Below, in pieces: positions 8,514 to 16,383 of a DNA stretch of 64,000 bases. The stretch spans positions 6,138,001-6,202,000 of the forward strand of contig NZ_CP109181.1 in the NCBI RefSeq assembly GCF_036248275.1, in the 5' to 3' direction. Made by a program: the position numbers and the translations under genes. The notes beneath the pieces were generated by a model. It did no database searches and was not told where the DNA came from. It saw only the letters and a list, made by a program, of their open reading frames with translations. The DNA comes from Streptomyces sp. NBC_01716. Its GTDB lineage: Bacteria > Actinomycetota > Actinomycetes > Streptomycetales > Streptomycetaceae. The stretch's first letter is position 1; every line of letters begins with the position of its first letter.

Positions 8514-9809
8514 TCACCTGTCGCGGGGGAGGTCTTTGTACATACCGTCGTCAATAGCTTTGTTGTATTCGTTCTGGTACCACGCCTCGGAGTACGGCTT
8601 GGGCCCGGATCTGCCTGACGAGGATCCGCTGCTGCTGCTTCCGCCGCTGCCCGACGGTGAGCTGTCTTTGGCGCCCGAGGATTCGTCTCCGCCTCCGCTT
8701 CCGCCGCTGCCCGACGGCGAGCTGCCTCCGCCCCCGTTGCCCGAGGATCCGTCTCCGCCGCCTCCGCCCGACGGTGAGCTGTCTTTGTCTTTGCCGCCCG
8801 ACGATTCGCCCCCGCCGCCTCCGCCTGACGGCGAGCTGTCCTTGCCTCCGCCCCCGCCGCCCAAAGAGCTGGCTCCCGAGGGCTTGGCCGCCCCGGCGGC
8901 ACCGCCCGCGAGAGAGGCCGCCCCTCCGCCGATCGCCTTCGCGCCGGTGGCGATGCCCCCGGCGATGCCGCTGACCATTTTGTCGGCCCCGTCGCTCCCG
9001 AGAGACTCCATCGCCGGAACGATCACTCTCATCAGCGCGGGCAGAGCGACGGCCGAAAGCAGAAGCACCCCCATTCCGGCGACTTGGACGTTGACTTCGC
9101 TCGCCCCTTCGCCTGGGACTCCGGTCGCTTTTGAGTTCACCATGACGGACCCCGAGAAGAACACGAGGCTGACCACGGGCTTGTACAGCAGCCACGCGAT
9201 CAGCCACCCCATGTGCTTCTTCCACCAGGTGCCGCCCCACTCGGTCATGGAGGCGGCGGCGGCCAGGGGGAGCGTGCCCATCAGGATGATCATCACGCCG
9301 AGCCGGATCCACATCAGAAGCGCGTGGATGATGCCGGCGACGATGAGGAGGCAGCCGATGATCAGCAGCAACATGGCCGGGACCCTGTCGCTGCAGTCGA
9401 TGCCGTCCATCAGGTTCTCGAGGGCGCCGGTGAACAGGTGGGCGGAGTATCTGTCCATGAGGGCGGTGAACGTGATGAGCACGCTGCTCGCGAGCGTGTT
9501 GACCAAAGTGATCCGCAGGACGCCCTTCAGCGCGGTCTCGCCGCTGTCGGCCTTCCTGTCCAGGGCCATTTTGACCGCGGCGAAGAGGATCGAGCCGACT
9601 GCCAGATACATGACGATCCACTGCGTCTGACGGTCGATCACATCCGACGACTCCTGGTCGTACGAACCGATGCTGCCCACAGCGTCGAAGATGCTCAAGG
9701 CGCCGCGCATCGCGATCTTGGCCACCATCCTCATCATCTCGCCGATCGGATCGCCGAAGATCAATTCGCCGATGTCGATGCCGCCGTCGCAGCCCGCGGC
9801 CAAGTACAT
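8514..9809 (-). CDS. TrbL/VirB6-like polytopic membrane protein with Gly/Ser tail (core A)
   Basis: 431 residues. The first ~265 carry about six hydrophobic segments in the order expected of TrbL/VirB6 channel proteins, including MWIRLGVMIILMGTLPLAAAASM and a MGWLIAWLLYKP segment. The paralogue at 19367-20608 matches both elements nearly residue for residue. From about 275 to 405 the chain is Gly/Ser/Asp-rich with repeated SSPSG blocks, encoded by a tandem DNA repeat. The last ~25 residues (KPYSEAWYQNEYNKAID...) look folded. GGGGAG is eight bases before the ATG. A 151-bp gap separates it from the SCO6880 gene. Predicted role: the inner-membrane channel component. Confidence 0.75.
   Translation of the reverse strand: MYLAAGCDGGIDIGELIFGDPIGEMMRMVAKIAMRGALSIFDAVGSIGSYDQESSDVIDRQTQWIVMYLAVGSILFAAVKMALDRKADSGETALKGVLRITLVNTLASSVLITFTALMDRYSAHLFTGALENLMDGIDCSDRVPAMLLLIIGCLLIVAGIIHALLMWIRLGVMIILMGTLPLAAAASMTEWGGTWWKKHMGWLIAWLLYKPVVSLVFFSGSVMVNSKATGVPGEGASEVNVQVAGMGVLLLSAVALPALMRVIVPAMESLGSDGADKMVSGIAGGIATGAKAIGGGAASLAGGAAGAAKPSGASSLGGGGGGKDSSPSGGGGGGESSGGKDKDSSPSGGGGGDGSSGNGGGGSSPSGSGGSGGGDESSGAKDSSPSGSGGSSSSGSSSGRSGPKPYSEAWYQNEYNKAIDDGMYKDLPRDR
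8641..8875. repeat. Tandem 57-60 bp minisatellite coding the Gly/Ser tail
   Basis: Four degenerate copies, each containing CGACGGYGAGCTG and starting near 8641, 8701, 8761 and 8818. The spacing is 60, 60 and 57 bp, always a multiple of three, so copy changes keep the frame. On the coding (minus) strand each unit gives a DSSPSG-type block followed by a glycine run. Confidence 0.7.
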
Positions 9810-9810
9810 G

Positions 9811-10596
9811 TCATTCTCCCCATGCGGAGAAGCCGCTGGGCTTCGCCTGCCGTACTTGTGTGTAGAGCGACCCGTCGTCCAGAAGGGCCACCTTCCAGTC
9901 GCCGTCCCGCCAGCGCAGGGACACCGATGTGCTCAGGTAGCCGCCCACGGGATTGGTGAGGAGCAGCCGTACGGTCGCGGATTCAGCCGAGTAGGACGCC
10001 AGTGAGAAGCCCACGAACCGCCCGCTGAGGTCCGCCTCAGGATCCTTCGTACCGGTATCGGCTTTGGTGGTGACGAATCTGTCGCGCGGCCTCCCGGGCA
10101 CGAGTTGCTGCTCCGCCGCGGCGCGCCACCCGGTGCCGCTCAACTGGACGGGAATGACGTGCGCCGCCAGTACCGCGCCCGTGGGCGTGTGGGCGAAACA
10201 CCACCACACGGAGCTGTCGGTGTGCAGCGGACCGGCTGACGCCGACGTGGGAACCATGACGGTGACGAGCTTTCGCCACCGCAGATCCCTCGGTGTGGTG
10301 GTCGGCCGCGAGGTGTCCCGGTCGTCGGTACGGCAGTTCTCCGGACGGCCTCGCGGACCGCCCCGGACCTTTTGTGGATCGCCGGGGGACAGAGGGCCGC
10401 TCAGCCCGGACAGCAACTCTCGGCTGTCGGCCACGATCCCGGTTTCCTTGGCGGGGATGCCGTTGGTGGCGCCGGTCGAGAGGGCCACCAGCGACATGAC
10501 CACGAGAAAGCCGAGGAACCCGGCCGCGGCGATCCAGCCGCGTTGCTTGTAGAAGGGCCCGTCGAGGGGCTTCCGTTTTCGTAGCGAGCGGAACAT
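9811..10596 (-). CDS. VirB8/TrbF-like single-pass membrane protein (core A)
   Basis: 261 residues: a basic N-terminus, one membrane segment at about residues 20-42, a disordered Pro/Arg/Thr region, then an extracellular domain of about 150 residues. The end of that domain (GFSLASYSAESATVRLLLTN, then VSLRWRDGDWKVALL) has the alternating pattern of NTF2-fold VirB8-like domains. The paralogue at 18597-19367 matches in topology and in the final TVLWRDGDWRLEY element and the terminal WGE/WGG. The stop is one base from the ATG of the TrbL-like gene. The VirB8-like call rests on topology, position and this fold pattern, not on a full motif. Confidence 0.6.
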   Translation of the reverse strand: MFRSLRKRKPLDGPFYKQRGWIAAAGFLGFLVVMSLVALSTGATNGIPAKETGIVADSRELLSGLSGPLSPGDPQKVRGGPRGRPENCRTDDRDTSRPTTTPRDLRWRKLVTVMVPTSASAGPLHTDSSVWWCFAHTPTGAVLAAHVIPVQLSGTGWRAAAEQQLVPGRPRDRFVTTKADTGTKDPEADLSGRFVGFSLASYSAESATVRLLLTNPVGGYLSTSVSLRWRDGDWKVALLDDGSLYTQVRQAKPSGFSAWGE

Positions 10597-10618
10597 GTTG
10601 ATGTTCTCTTCGGCGGGA

Positions 10619-10924
10619 TTACGCCGCGAAGAAGAAGGTGACTACGGGGCCCGCGGTGGAGACGAGGACGCAGCCTCCCAGCACCATGCCCAGGCGGCTC
10701 ATGTGCTCGGAACCCTCCCCGCGCTTCACGGACGCGGCCATCATGACTCCGGTGATGATGATTCCCGCCACACCGGCGGCGGTGCCTGCCCAAGCAGCGA
10801 TCCCCAGAACGGTGTTGACGGCATCGGCCAGTTCTTGAGGGGCCTTCCGCTCCGGCTCGGGAACCTTGTCGGTGGCCAGATAGTCCCAGCCCTTGGCGGA
10901 GAGAGCGCGCAATGTGTCCTTCAT
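10619..10924 (-). CDS. Small two-TM protein, candidate VirB2-like pilin (core A, copy 2)
   Basis: About 101 residues from ATG 10924, chosen because GGAG lies six bases upstream; ATG 10945 adds seven residues with no ribosome-binding site. Two hydrophobic helices flank a short basic loop: ...AAGVAGIIITGVMMAAS, KRGEGSEHMSRLG, MVLGGCVLVSTAGPVV. The two-helix architecture and the small size fit VirB2/TrbC pilin subunits. The loop and second helix match two other small proteins in this window (10981-11295 and 18202-18522). No clear signal peptidase site was seen. Function is inferred from shape and gene order. Confidence 0.6.
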   Translation of the reverse strand: MKDTLRALSAKGWDYLATDKVPEPERKAPQELADAVNTVLGIAAWAGTAAGVAGIIITGVMMAASVKRGEGSEHMSRLGMVLGGCVLVSTAGPVVTFFFAA

Positions 10925-10980
10925 CAGTGTCTCCGTTTTCATCACAAGTCAAAGTCGAATATTCACGTATTCACGTGCGG

Positions 10981-11295
10981 TCAGCGCAGGAGATAAGGCC
11001 AGATCACGAAGTTGACGAGCGGCCCCGCGGCGACGCCGAGGATGCAGGAACCCAGGATGATGACGATCCCTCGGAAGTAGGTCGCCCCTTCACCCATTTC
11101 TCCGGCCCGCAGACGCATGGCCATCTGTATGCCAATGAAGATCACGCCCCCCACGGCGGCGGCCGTCACGAGCCAGGAGAGAACACCCAGCAGCTCACCC
11201 GCCTCGGGGTTCGGAATGAACTTTTTGTCTTTGTCGGGCCCGTACTCAAGGTCCCCGGGTGACCACGAGGGGCGGGGGACCTGCGCGGGGTTCAT
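10981..11295 (-). CDS. Small two-TM protein, candidate VirB2-like pilin (core A, copy 1)
   Basis: 104 residues from ATG 11295, which overlaps the TGA of the upstream P-loop-like gene as ATGA. Polar N-terminus of about 35 residues, then helix 1 (LLGVLSWLVTAAAVGGVIF), a basic RLRAGEMGEGATYFRG loop and helix 2 (IVIILGSCILGVAAGPLVN). It parallels the neighbouring gene at 10619-10924 in loop and second helix, so core A carries a tandem duplication where core B has one copy. A VirB2-like pilin or a channel accessory are the two plausible roles. Confidence 0.6.
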   Translation of the reverse strand: MNPAQVPRPSWSPGDLEYGPDKDKKFIPNPEAGELLGVLSWLVTAAAVGGVIFIGIQMAMRLRAGEMGEGATYFRGIVIILGSCILGVAAGPLVNFVIWPYLLR

Positions 11296-11888
11296 CGGTT
11301 TCCCGCCGTACGTCCGGTCGGGCCGGCGGCGAGCTCCGCCAGCGCACGTACCTCTTTCGGCAGCGGATCCACCTCCTCGCCGAGGCGCCACGCCGGAATC
11401 CACGGAACGCGGTGGACCTCGGCCGCCGAACGCAGTACGCGTACGCGTCGGCCGAGTTGGCGCGGCAGGCGGCCCGGCGCGTCGGCGACGAGCACGAGGG
11501 CGATGAGGTGCACCCCGTCGGGGTGTTCTCCGGTGCGCAGTGCGTTCAGCGCCTGGGACGCCGCCCGCATGCCACCGGCATGGGTGCGGGCCACCAACAA
11601 CACTCCGCCGGGTTCGCCCCGGGCCGGTTCGGGCCACCGAAGGCGCAGGTCCGCCCCGCCCAGCACCCGCGCGAGCGTGCTCGCCCCGCCACCGCCGTGC
11701 GCGTTGACCCAGGCGACCCGCTGCCCCCGGTGCGGCGAGGGCGCGCGTGGAGCGGGCGCGGGCGCGTCGGGGCGCGTGGTCCTCCCCGCTGAGCGCGGTG
11801 ACACGGCTGTCGCCGGGGCGTCCTGCTGGGTCGCCGGCCCACGAATCCACATCTGTGGGCCGGCCAATGTCGACGGTGGAAGATCCAT
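11292..11888 (-). CDS. P-loop-like (degenerate ParA/MinD-type) protein, first gene of core A
   Basis: 198 residues from ATG 11888, with GAGGAGGG ten bases upstream. After a Pro/Ala-rich N-terminal ~60 residues comes VAWVNAHGGGGASTLARVLGG, which has the position and shape of a ParA/CobQ-type Walker A but lacks the GK-S/T core. VLLVARTHAGGMRAASQAL and IALVLVADAPGR follow as in Rossmann-like P-loop proteins. ATP binding is therefore doubtful. The paralogue at 17590-18189 shares HGGAGVSTL, VADAPGR and PWVEPWRLGE. Both head their cores, divergent from the accessory genes. The role is unknown; a regulatory or positioning protein is possible. Confidence 0.65.
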   Translation of the reverse strand: MDLPPSTLAGPQMWIRGPATQQDAPATAVSPRSAGRTTRPDAPAPAPRAPSPHRGQRVAWVNAHGGGGASTLARVLGGADLRLRWPEPARGEPGGVLLVARTHAGGMRAASQALNALRTGEHPDGVHLIALVLVADAPGRLPRQLGRRVRVLRSAAEVHRVPWIPAWRLGEEVDPLPKEVRALAELAAGPTGRTAGNR

Positions 11889-12079
11889 GGGCGTCCACCC
11901 TCCTCTCGGTTCCGAACTACTACGGCGGATCCCGCATTGAACTGATCGGCCGCTTCGTCCGTTGCGCCGGTGCGGGCCCGCGGTGATCCGTCGGGCAGCC
12001 ACTACGGGAAAACCGATGACCTGGTTCAGCGCTGTTCGAAACCACGGCGTGGGCCCGATCACGAGAGGAGCGACTGGAC

Positions 12080-12895
12080 GTGGGTGCGGACACCAGCGGG
12101 CAAGCCACCAAAGGTACGAACGCCGTGCTCATCGCCGCCGGCGCGGGTACGGCTCTCACTGGGTGCGCGCTTTTCCCGCTGATCGTCCTGATCATCCTGG
12201 TCGGAGCGATCGTGATATTCGTCATCTATGTCTTCTTCCTCCCCCTGGTCCTCATTTGCGAGATCTTCGGCTGCGGGGGAGGCGACGGCGAAGCGACGGG
12301 GGACAGCGACAAGGTCGCCGAGGCGTTCGGCGGCGACGGGCGGGGCGAGTTGTACGAACCGAGCGTGCCCGCGCAGTTCCGTGAGCACATCAAGAACGCC
12401 GGGGCCGAATGCACACAGATCGGCCCGATCGTCATCGCCTCGCAGATCCAGTACGAGTCCATGTTCAACGAGAAACTCGTCGGGCCCGACGGGGCCGAGG
12501 GGATCTCCCAGTTGCCCCCGGACAAGTTCGACGAGTTCGGCGAGGACGAGGACGACAACGACGAGACCTCGGCCCTGGACGCGGCGGACTCGATCATGGC
12601 GCAGGGCAAGTACATGTGCTCACTGGCCGAGGACATCGACGAACTCGTCGCCAACAACGAAGTCAAGGGAGATCTCCTCGACTTGACCCTGGCGGCGTAC
12701 CACGTGGGCTTGGACGCGGTCAAACAGGCGAAGGGCATGCCGGACCACTCCGGCGCGCAGAGCTACGTCTACGGCGTCAGGAGCTCGTTCGCCGTGTACT
12801 CGGGTGTCGTCAAGGTGCCCGAAGGATCCGCGTACCCCTCCATCAGCCCACTGCCGTTCGACAGCATCAACCCGTCGCCCACCGGTGGGCAGTGA
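12080..12895 (+). CDS. Membrane-anchored lytic transglycosylase (accessory A)
   Basis: 271 residues from GTG 12080. One long hydrophobic segment at about residues 17-60, a short acidic linker, then a lysozyme-like domain: PIVIASQIQYESMFN with the predicted catalytic Glu at 126, GPDGAEGISQLPPDKF, and AAYHVGLDAVKQAKGMP. These are the three hallmarks of SLT/goose-type lysozyme folds. The enzyme would cut peptidoglycan outside the membrane so that a secretion channel can cross the wall. It is divergent from core A and is the counterpart of the SLT part of the 16380-17429 protein. Confidence 0.8.
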   Translation: MGADTSGQATKGTNAVLIAAGAGTALTGCALFPLIVLIILVGAIVIFVIYVFFLPLVLICEIFGCGGGDGEATGDSDKVAEAFGGDGRGELYEPSVPAQFREHIKNAGAECTQIGPIVIASQIQYESMFNEKLVGPDGAEGISQLPPDKFDEFGEDEDDNDETSALDAADSIMAQGKYMCSLAEDIDELVANNEVKGDLLDLTLAAYHVGLDAVKQAKGMPDHSGAQSYVYGVRSSFAVYSGVVKVPEGSAYPSISPLPFDSINPSPTGGQ

Positions 12896-12919
12896 CCAGG
12901 ACAGTGAAGGAGTCATCGG

Positions 12920-13867
12920 GTGCTCAGGAAACGCGCCGGGCAGGTCCGCGCGGGACAGGAAGACGCGGAGCGGGGGGCGGTGGCGGTGGTCTCCGTGGAG
13001 GTGTTCATCGACCCCGACGGCCGTGTGACGGTCGACGGTGCGCCCTTTCCGCTGCCGGACGGCGAACCGGTCAACGTGGCCGTGCTCGACACGATGCAGC
13101 GCCGGGCGCGGGCCGGTGGCGGACCCGTCGAGGCGACGATCGTCGACCGGCGTGCGGGGTATGCCACCCGTGTCGAGGTCACCGCCGACGGGTCGAGCCG
13201 CATCGTGCGGCACGAGAGGTACCGGGAGTTGACCGAGACGGACCCGTCCGCGGAGGGGCCGGGGCCGGCGGACTCCGGGCCGGACGGGCAGCGACCGGCC
13301 GAACCGCCTTCCGCCGGACTGTCGTTGGTCCCCGGCCCCTCGCCCGACGCACCGCCCGGCGAAGGCACACCATCCACCGACGCGGGTGTACCCGTGCTTG
13401 TCCCGGACCAACTCGCCGGACTCGTCGCGAGTATCGGTCATGCCATCGACACCGGAGCGCGGGAGCGGGCGGCGGCGCTCGCCTTCCGGCTGCGGGAGCA
13501 CACCGCGCGCACCTTCGGCGCCGAACACCTGTACACGCTGGAGGCACAGGCCCTGGAGGCGTACGCCGCGTACAAGGGCGGCAACCACGCCGCCGCGACG
13601 CTCACCTGCCTTGAACTCGCCAAGATCCGGCATCAGCAGGGCGACCCGCGCGCCCATGAGGATCTGCTGCGGGCAGTCGCCGTGTGGTGGCTGATCGACG
13701 ACCTGCCGTCCGCCGTCGATCACGGCCGGACCCTGCTCACCGCGTGGTCCCGGCTCGCGGAGGAAGGCTGTGTGGCCGTGGGGGACGTCGAGTTGGTGAG
13801 GGGCGTGGATCGCCGTATACGCGCTCTCGCCACCGAGGCCGCCATGTCCGAGACCGGCGTGGCCTGA
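12920..13867 (+). CDS. TPR-containing cytoplasmic protein (accessory A)
   Basis: 315 residues from GTG 12920, with AAGGAG seven bases upstream; 24 bp after the transglycosylase. The N-terminal ~90 residues form a small beta-rich domain (VEVFIDPDGRVTVDG...). Residues ~95-150 are Pro-rich and disordered. From ~155 on there is an alpha-helical region resembling tetratricopeptide repeats (AIDTGARERAAALAFRLREH, LYTLEAQALEAYAAYKGGNHAAA). The gene at 14721-15653 has the same three-part layout, so the two are accessory paralogues of modules A and B. No catalytic motif is visible; a scaffold or chaperone role is inferred. Confidence 0.65.
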   Translation: MLRKRAGQVRAGQEDAERGAVAVVSVEVFIDPDGRVTVDGAPFPLPDGEPVNVAVLDTMQRRARAGGGPVEATIVDRRAGYATRVEVTADGSSRIVRHERYRELTETDPSAEGPGPADSGPDGQRPAEPPSAGLSLVPGPSPDAPPGEGTPSTDAGVPVLVPDQLAGLVASIGHAIDTGARERAAALAFRLREHTARTFGAEHLYTLEAQALEAYAAYKGGNHAAATLTCLELAKIRHQQGDPRAHEDLLRAVAVWWLIDDLPSAVDHGRTLLTAWSRLAEEGCVAVGDVELVRGVDRRIRALATEAAMSETGVA

Positions 13868-13965
13868 AGGGGAACGCGCAGGTCGACGTGGGGGGAGCGC
13901 CCAGGGAGAGGAGCGCCCCCGTCCGATATTCCGCCCTCCGGTTACTGCTGAGTTTGGCTGAATCG

Positions 13966-13992
13966 GACGTTTAAACGTCAATCGAACGTCAA
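13966..13992. promoter_or_regulatory. Palindrome plus direct repeats upstream of the sigma factor
   Basis: GACGTTTAAACGTC at 13966-13979 is a perfect 14-bp palindrome. AACGTCAA occurs at 13974-13981 and again at 13985-13992, 11 bp apart (one helical turn). TTGACGTT, the reverse complement of AACGTCAA, recurs at 22119-22126 before the core B VirB4 gene. It is a likely operator for a regulator shared by the two modules. Confidence 0.5.
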
Positions 13993-14097
13993 CGCGACGT
14001 GGAGTCCCACGAGTAACACTCCCTCCGAATCGGGGCCGCCTGGCGCGGTCTTGAGACCTGACCTTCCCCCGAGGTCATGCAGCGAGGGAGTAAGTAC

Positions 14098-14682
14098 GTG
14101 AGCGGCACAGTGATGGGCTCCTTGGGCGCGGCCAGCGCCGGAGAACGCGCGATGCGCACACTCCACGACGATCAGGCGGGCGCGCTCTACGCCTACGTGG
14201 TACGGCTGTTGAACGGTGACCGGTACAAGGCCGAGGACGTGGTGCAGGAGACCCTGCTGCGCTGCTGGCGGACACAGGACCTGACTGACGGCCGGCAGTT
14301 GCGGCCGTGGTTGTTCAGAGTCGCCCGCAACCTCGTCGTCGACGAGTTCCGGATGCGCAAGACCCGTCCCCAGGAGGTCAACGGCAACATCTGGCTGGAC
14401 GACTTGCTGACCAGTTCCGACGACGTGGACTGGCTGCTCTCCTCCCTGTTGCTGAAAGAGGCGTTCAAGAAGCTGTCACCCAACCATCGCGAGGCGCTGT
14501 ACGAGACGTACTTCTCCGGCAGGTCGATGCGTGAGACGGGCCTGTTGCTCGGTATACCGGCGGGCACCGTCAAGTCGCGTGTGCATCACGCCTTACGCGC
14601 ACTGCGGCTGGCCATGGAGGTTGGCGAAAGCCCCGACGGCCAGGTCGTCAAGAAGTCCGAGAAGCACCTGACCGCCGCCTGA
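14098..14682 (+). CDS. ECF-type sigma factor
   Basis: 194 residues from GTG 14098, chosen because GGGAG lies about eight bases upstream; ATG 14077 has no ribosome-binding site. Region 2 is seen in LYAYVVRLLNGDRYKAEDVVQETLLRCWR and LRPWLFRVARNLVVDEFRMRK; region 4 in LSPNHREALYETYFSGRSMRETGLLLGIPAGTVKSRV. This is a complete two-domain ECF sigma factor with no C-terminal extension. No anti-sigma gene is adjacent. It lies between the two accessory gene sets near the symmetry axis and is preceded by a palindrome, so it is a good candidate to switch one or both secretion modules. Confidence 0.9.
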   Translation: MSGTVMGSLGAASAGERAMRTLHDDQAGALYAYVVRLLNGDRYKAEDVVQETLLRCWRTQDLTDGRQLRPWLFRVARNLVVDEFRMRKTRPQEVNGNIWLDDLLTSSDDVDWLLSSLLLKEAFKKLSPNHREALYETYFSGRSMRETGLLLGIPAGTVKSRVHHALRALRLAMEVGESPDGQVVKKSEKHLTAA

Positions 14683-14720
14683 GTCGCGCACCCGTCGGCC
14701 GGGCCCCGTACGGACCGGAA

Positions 14721-15653
14721 TCAGCCCGCCTTCCGGGTGTCGACCGCGGGCCGTTCCCAGGTCGGCGCGGGACGGGGGGCTCGCGGGGCGGGTGGGTCCG
14801 CCACGACTCGTGGGGCGGGTGTGTCCGCCACAGACTGCTCCCGCGCGCCCGGTTCGCCCGCGTCCTGGGCCTTCAGCAGCCACTCCCGGTGTTCCAGGGC
14901 CGCGGCGAGGGCCTCGCCGGACCGGCCCGGGATCTGGTTGCGCATACGGATCACGTCGACCCCGGCGGACAGCGCCTGGCCCACGTGCGTCATCCGCATC
15001 CACAGCATTTCGGCGTGGCCCGCCGCGGTCTCGGCCTGCTCGGCGTCCCCCCGGTAGTGCCAGCGCTCGGCCACGTCGCGGTACAACTGGACGCCGCCGA
15101 CCACGTCTCCGGCCAGGGCGGTGGCCCGTGCGTGGACCTCGCGGATACGCAGGGCCTCGGGGTGGGAGACCCCGAGGACCCCGGCCGCCTGCGCGTCGAG
15201 CCGGGCGGCGAGCTCGCCCGCCTGGTCGGTACGGCCCGCGTCGAGATGCTCCCGTACCTGGGCCAGGGACTCCGCGTACGTCTCGGCCCCCTTCGGCGCG
15301 CCGGGCCGGGGCCCGGAAGCGGCGGGGACGTCCGCCGCTTCCGCTGAGCGCGCCACCGGGCGCCTCCCCTTGCGCTTCTTCGGAGCCGTGGTGCGCGCGC
15401 CGCCGCCCGGCACCTCGCTCACCTCTCCCTCGGGCGAGACGATCAACTGCCATACGGCACCGCCCGGTTCGGTGGCCGTGGCCCGCACCGCACGTCCGAG
15501 CCGGGCGGCGGCGCCGGCCACGACCTCTATGGCGGCGGCGCGAGTGGCGTGCCCGGACAGGGGAATCAGAGGGCCCGAGGTGAGGATCCGGCCGTCGTCG
15601 TGCACGGTGAGGTCATAGACCGGCCAGGCGGGTACATCCGTGGATTCGCGCAT
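14721..15653 (-). CDS. TPR-containing cytoplasmic protein (accessory B)
   Basis: 310 residues from ATG 15653 with GGAAGG about eleven bases upstream. Layout: N-terminal beta-rich domain of ~85 residues (YDLTVHDDGRILTSG... WQLIVSPEGEVSEV), a Lys/Arg/Pro linker (PKKRKGRR), then TPR-like helices (SLAQVREHLDAGRTDQAGELAARL, LYRDVAERWHYRGDAEQAETAAGHAE), then a Pro-rich tail. It is the counterpart of the 12920-13867 protein. It is the last gene of the leftward B accessory set and ends 38 bp from the convergent sigma factor gene. Confidence 0.65.
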   Translation of the reverse strand: MRESTDVPAWPVYDLTVHDDGRILTSGPLIPLSGHATRAAAIEVVAGAAARLGRAVRATATEPGGAVWQLIVSPEGEVSEVPGGGARTTAPKKRKGRRPVARSAEAADVPAASGPRPGAPKGAETYAESLAQVREHLDAGRTDQAGELAARLDAQAAGVLGVSHPEALRIREVHARATALAGDVVGGVQLYRDVAERWHYRGDAEQAETAAGHAEMLWMRMTHVGQALSAGVDVIRMRNQIPGRSGEALAAALEHREWLLKAQDAGEPGAREQSVADTPAPRVVADPPAPRAPRPAPTWERPAVDTRKAG

Positions 15654-15711
15654 CGTCGACAGAACCTTCCTACCGTGCAGTTGGACACTTGGTCTGATCC
15701 GGGGGACACCT

Positions 15712-16383
15712 CTAACGGACGGTGACCTCGGCGACCCGCCACGGCTTGTCGGTCGTCGTGCGGGTGAGCTGAACGTAGACGGAGGAGACGACGGGATCGC
15801 CCGTCCACCCCTCACTCCCCTTCGGGGTGGCGGTGACGGTCCACTGCCGCCACGCCTCGGTGCCGGTGTCCGGGGGCTTGGCGGCGTCCTCCGTCTTCTT
15901 CAGCGCGACGGTGGTACGGGCGCGGTGTCCGGCCCACTCCCGCCACTGGGCGCCGAGGACCGACTGGGGCCGGTGGGCGCGTACTTGGTCCGCGTACGCC
16001 CCGGTCAGCCACCCCGCTTCGGCGGCGCGCAGCTCGGCGTCGCGGGGCCCGCTGTCGGTGGTGGTGTCGTAGGTCCACAGGGCTTTGAGCGCGCCCTCAC
16101 CGACCGCGTCGGCGTCGGTCCCGTCGACTTCCTGGGGCCGGACCGCGCTTCCGCGAGGAGCGTCTGTGCTCGTGGGCTCCGTGGGCTCCGGGAGTGCGGG
16201 TACGTCCGTATGCGGGGCGGACGGCGTCGGGTACGGGCCGGTGCCGGTCGCCAGAGGGGCCGACGGCTCCGGGAGCGCGCGTTCCCCACCGCCACCGCCG
16301 GAACCGCACCCGCCGGTGAGCAGACCGATCGCGAGCACCGTCGCCGCCGAGGCGGTGGTGGCCCATGTACGGGAGAAAGTCAT
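15712..16383 (-). CDS. Lipoprotein with NTF2-like extracellular domain (accessory B)
   Basis: 223 residues. Signal peptide with lipobox LTGGC (predicted lipidated Cys26), a Gly then Pro/Ser-rich spacer to about residue 90, then a ~130-residue domain ending in WTVTATPKGSEGW...VYVQLTRT...WRVAEVTV. That alternating pattern is like the VirB8-type NTF2 fold of the two core proteins. ATG 16383 overlaps the TGA of the peptidoglycan hydrolase gene (ATGA). Module A has no obvious equivalent. Probably an outer-face component of the B channel; function inferred. Confidence 0.65.
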   Translation of the reverse strand: MTFSRTWATTASAATVLAIGLLTGGCGSGGGGGERALPEPSAPLATGTGPYPTPSAPHTDVPALPEPTEPTSTDAPRGSAVRPQEVDGTDADAVGEGALKALWTYDTTTDSGPRDAELRAAEAGWLTGAYADQVRAHRPQSVLGAQWREWAGHRARTTVALKKTEDAAKPPDTGTEAWRQWTVTATPKGSEGWTGDPVVSSVYVQLTRTTTDKPWRVAEVTVR

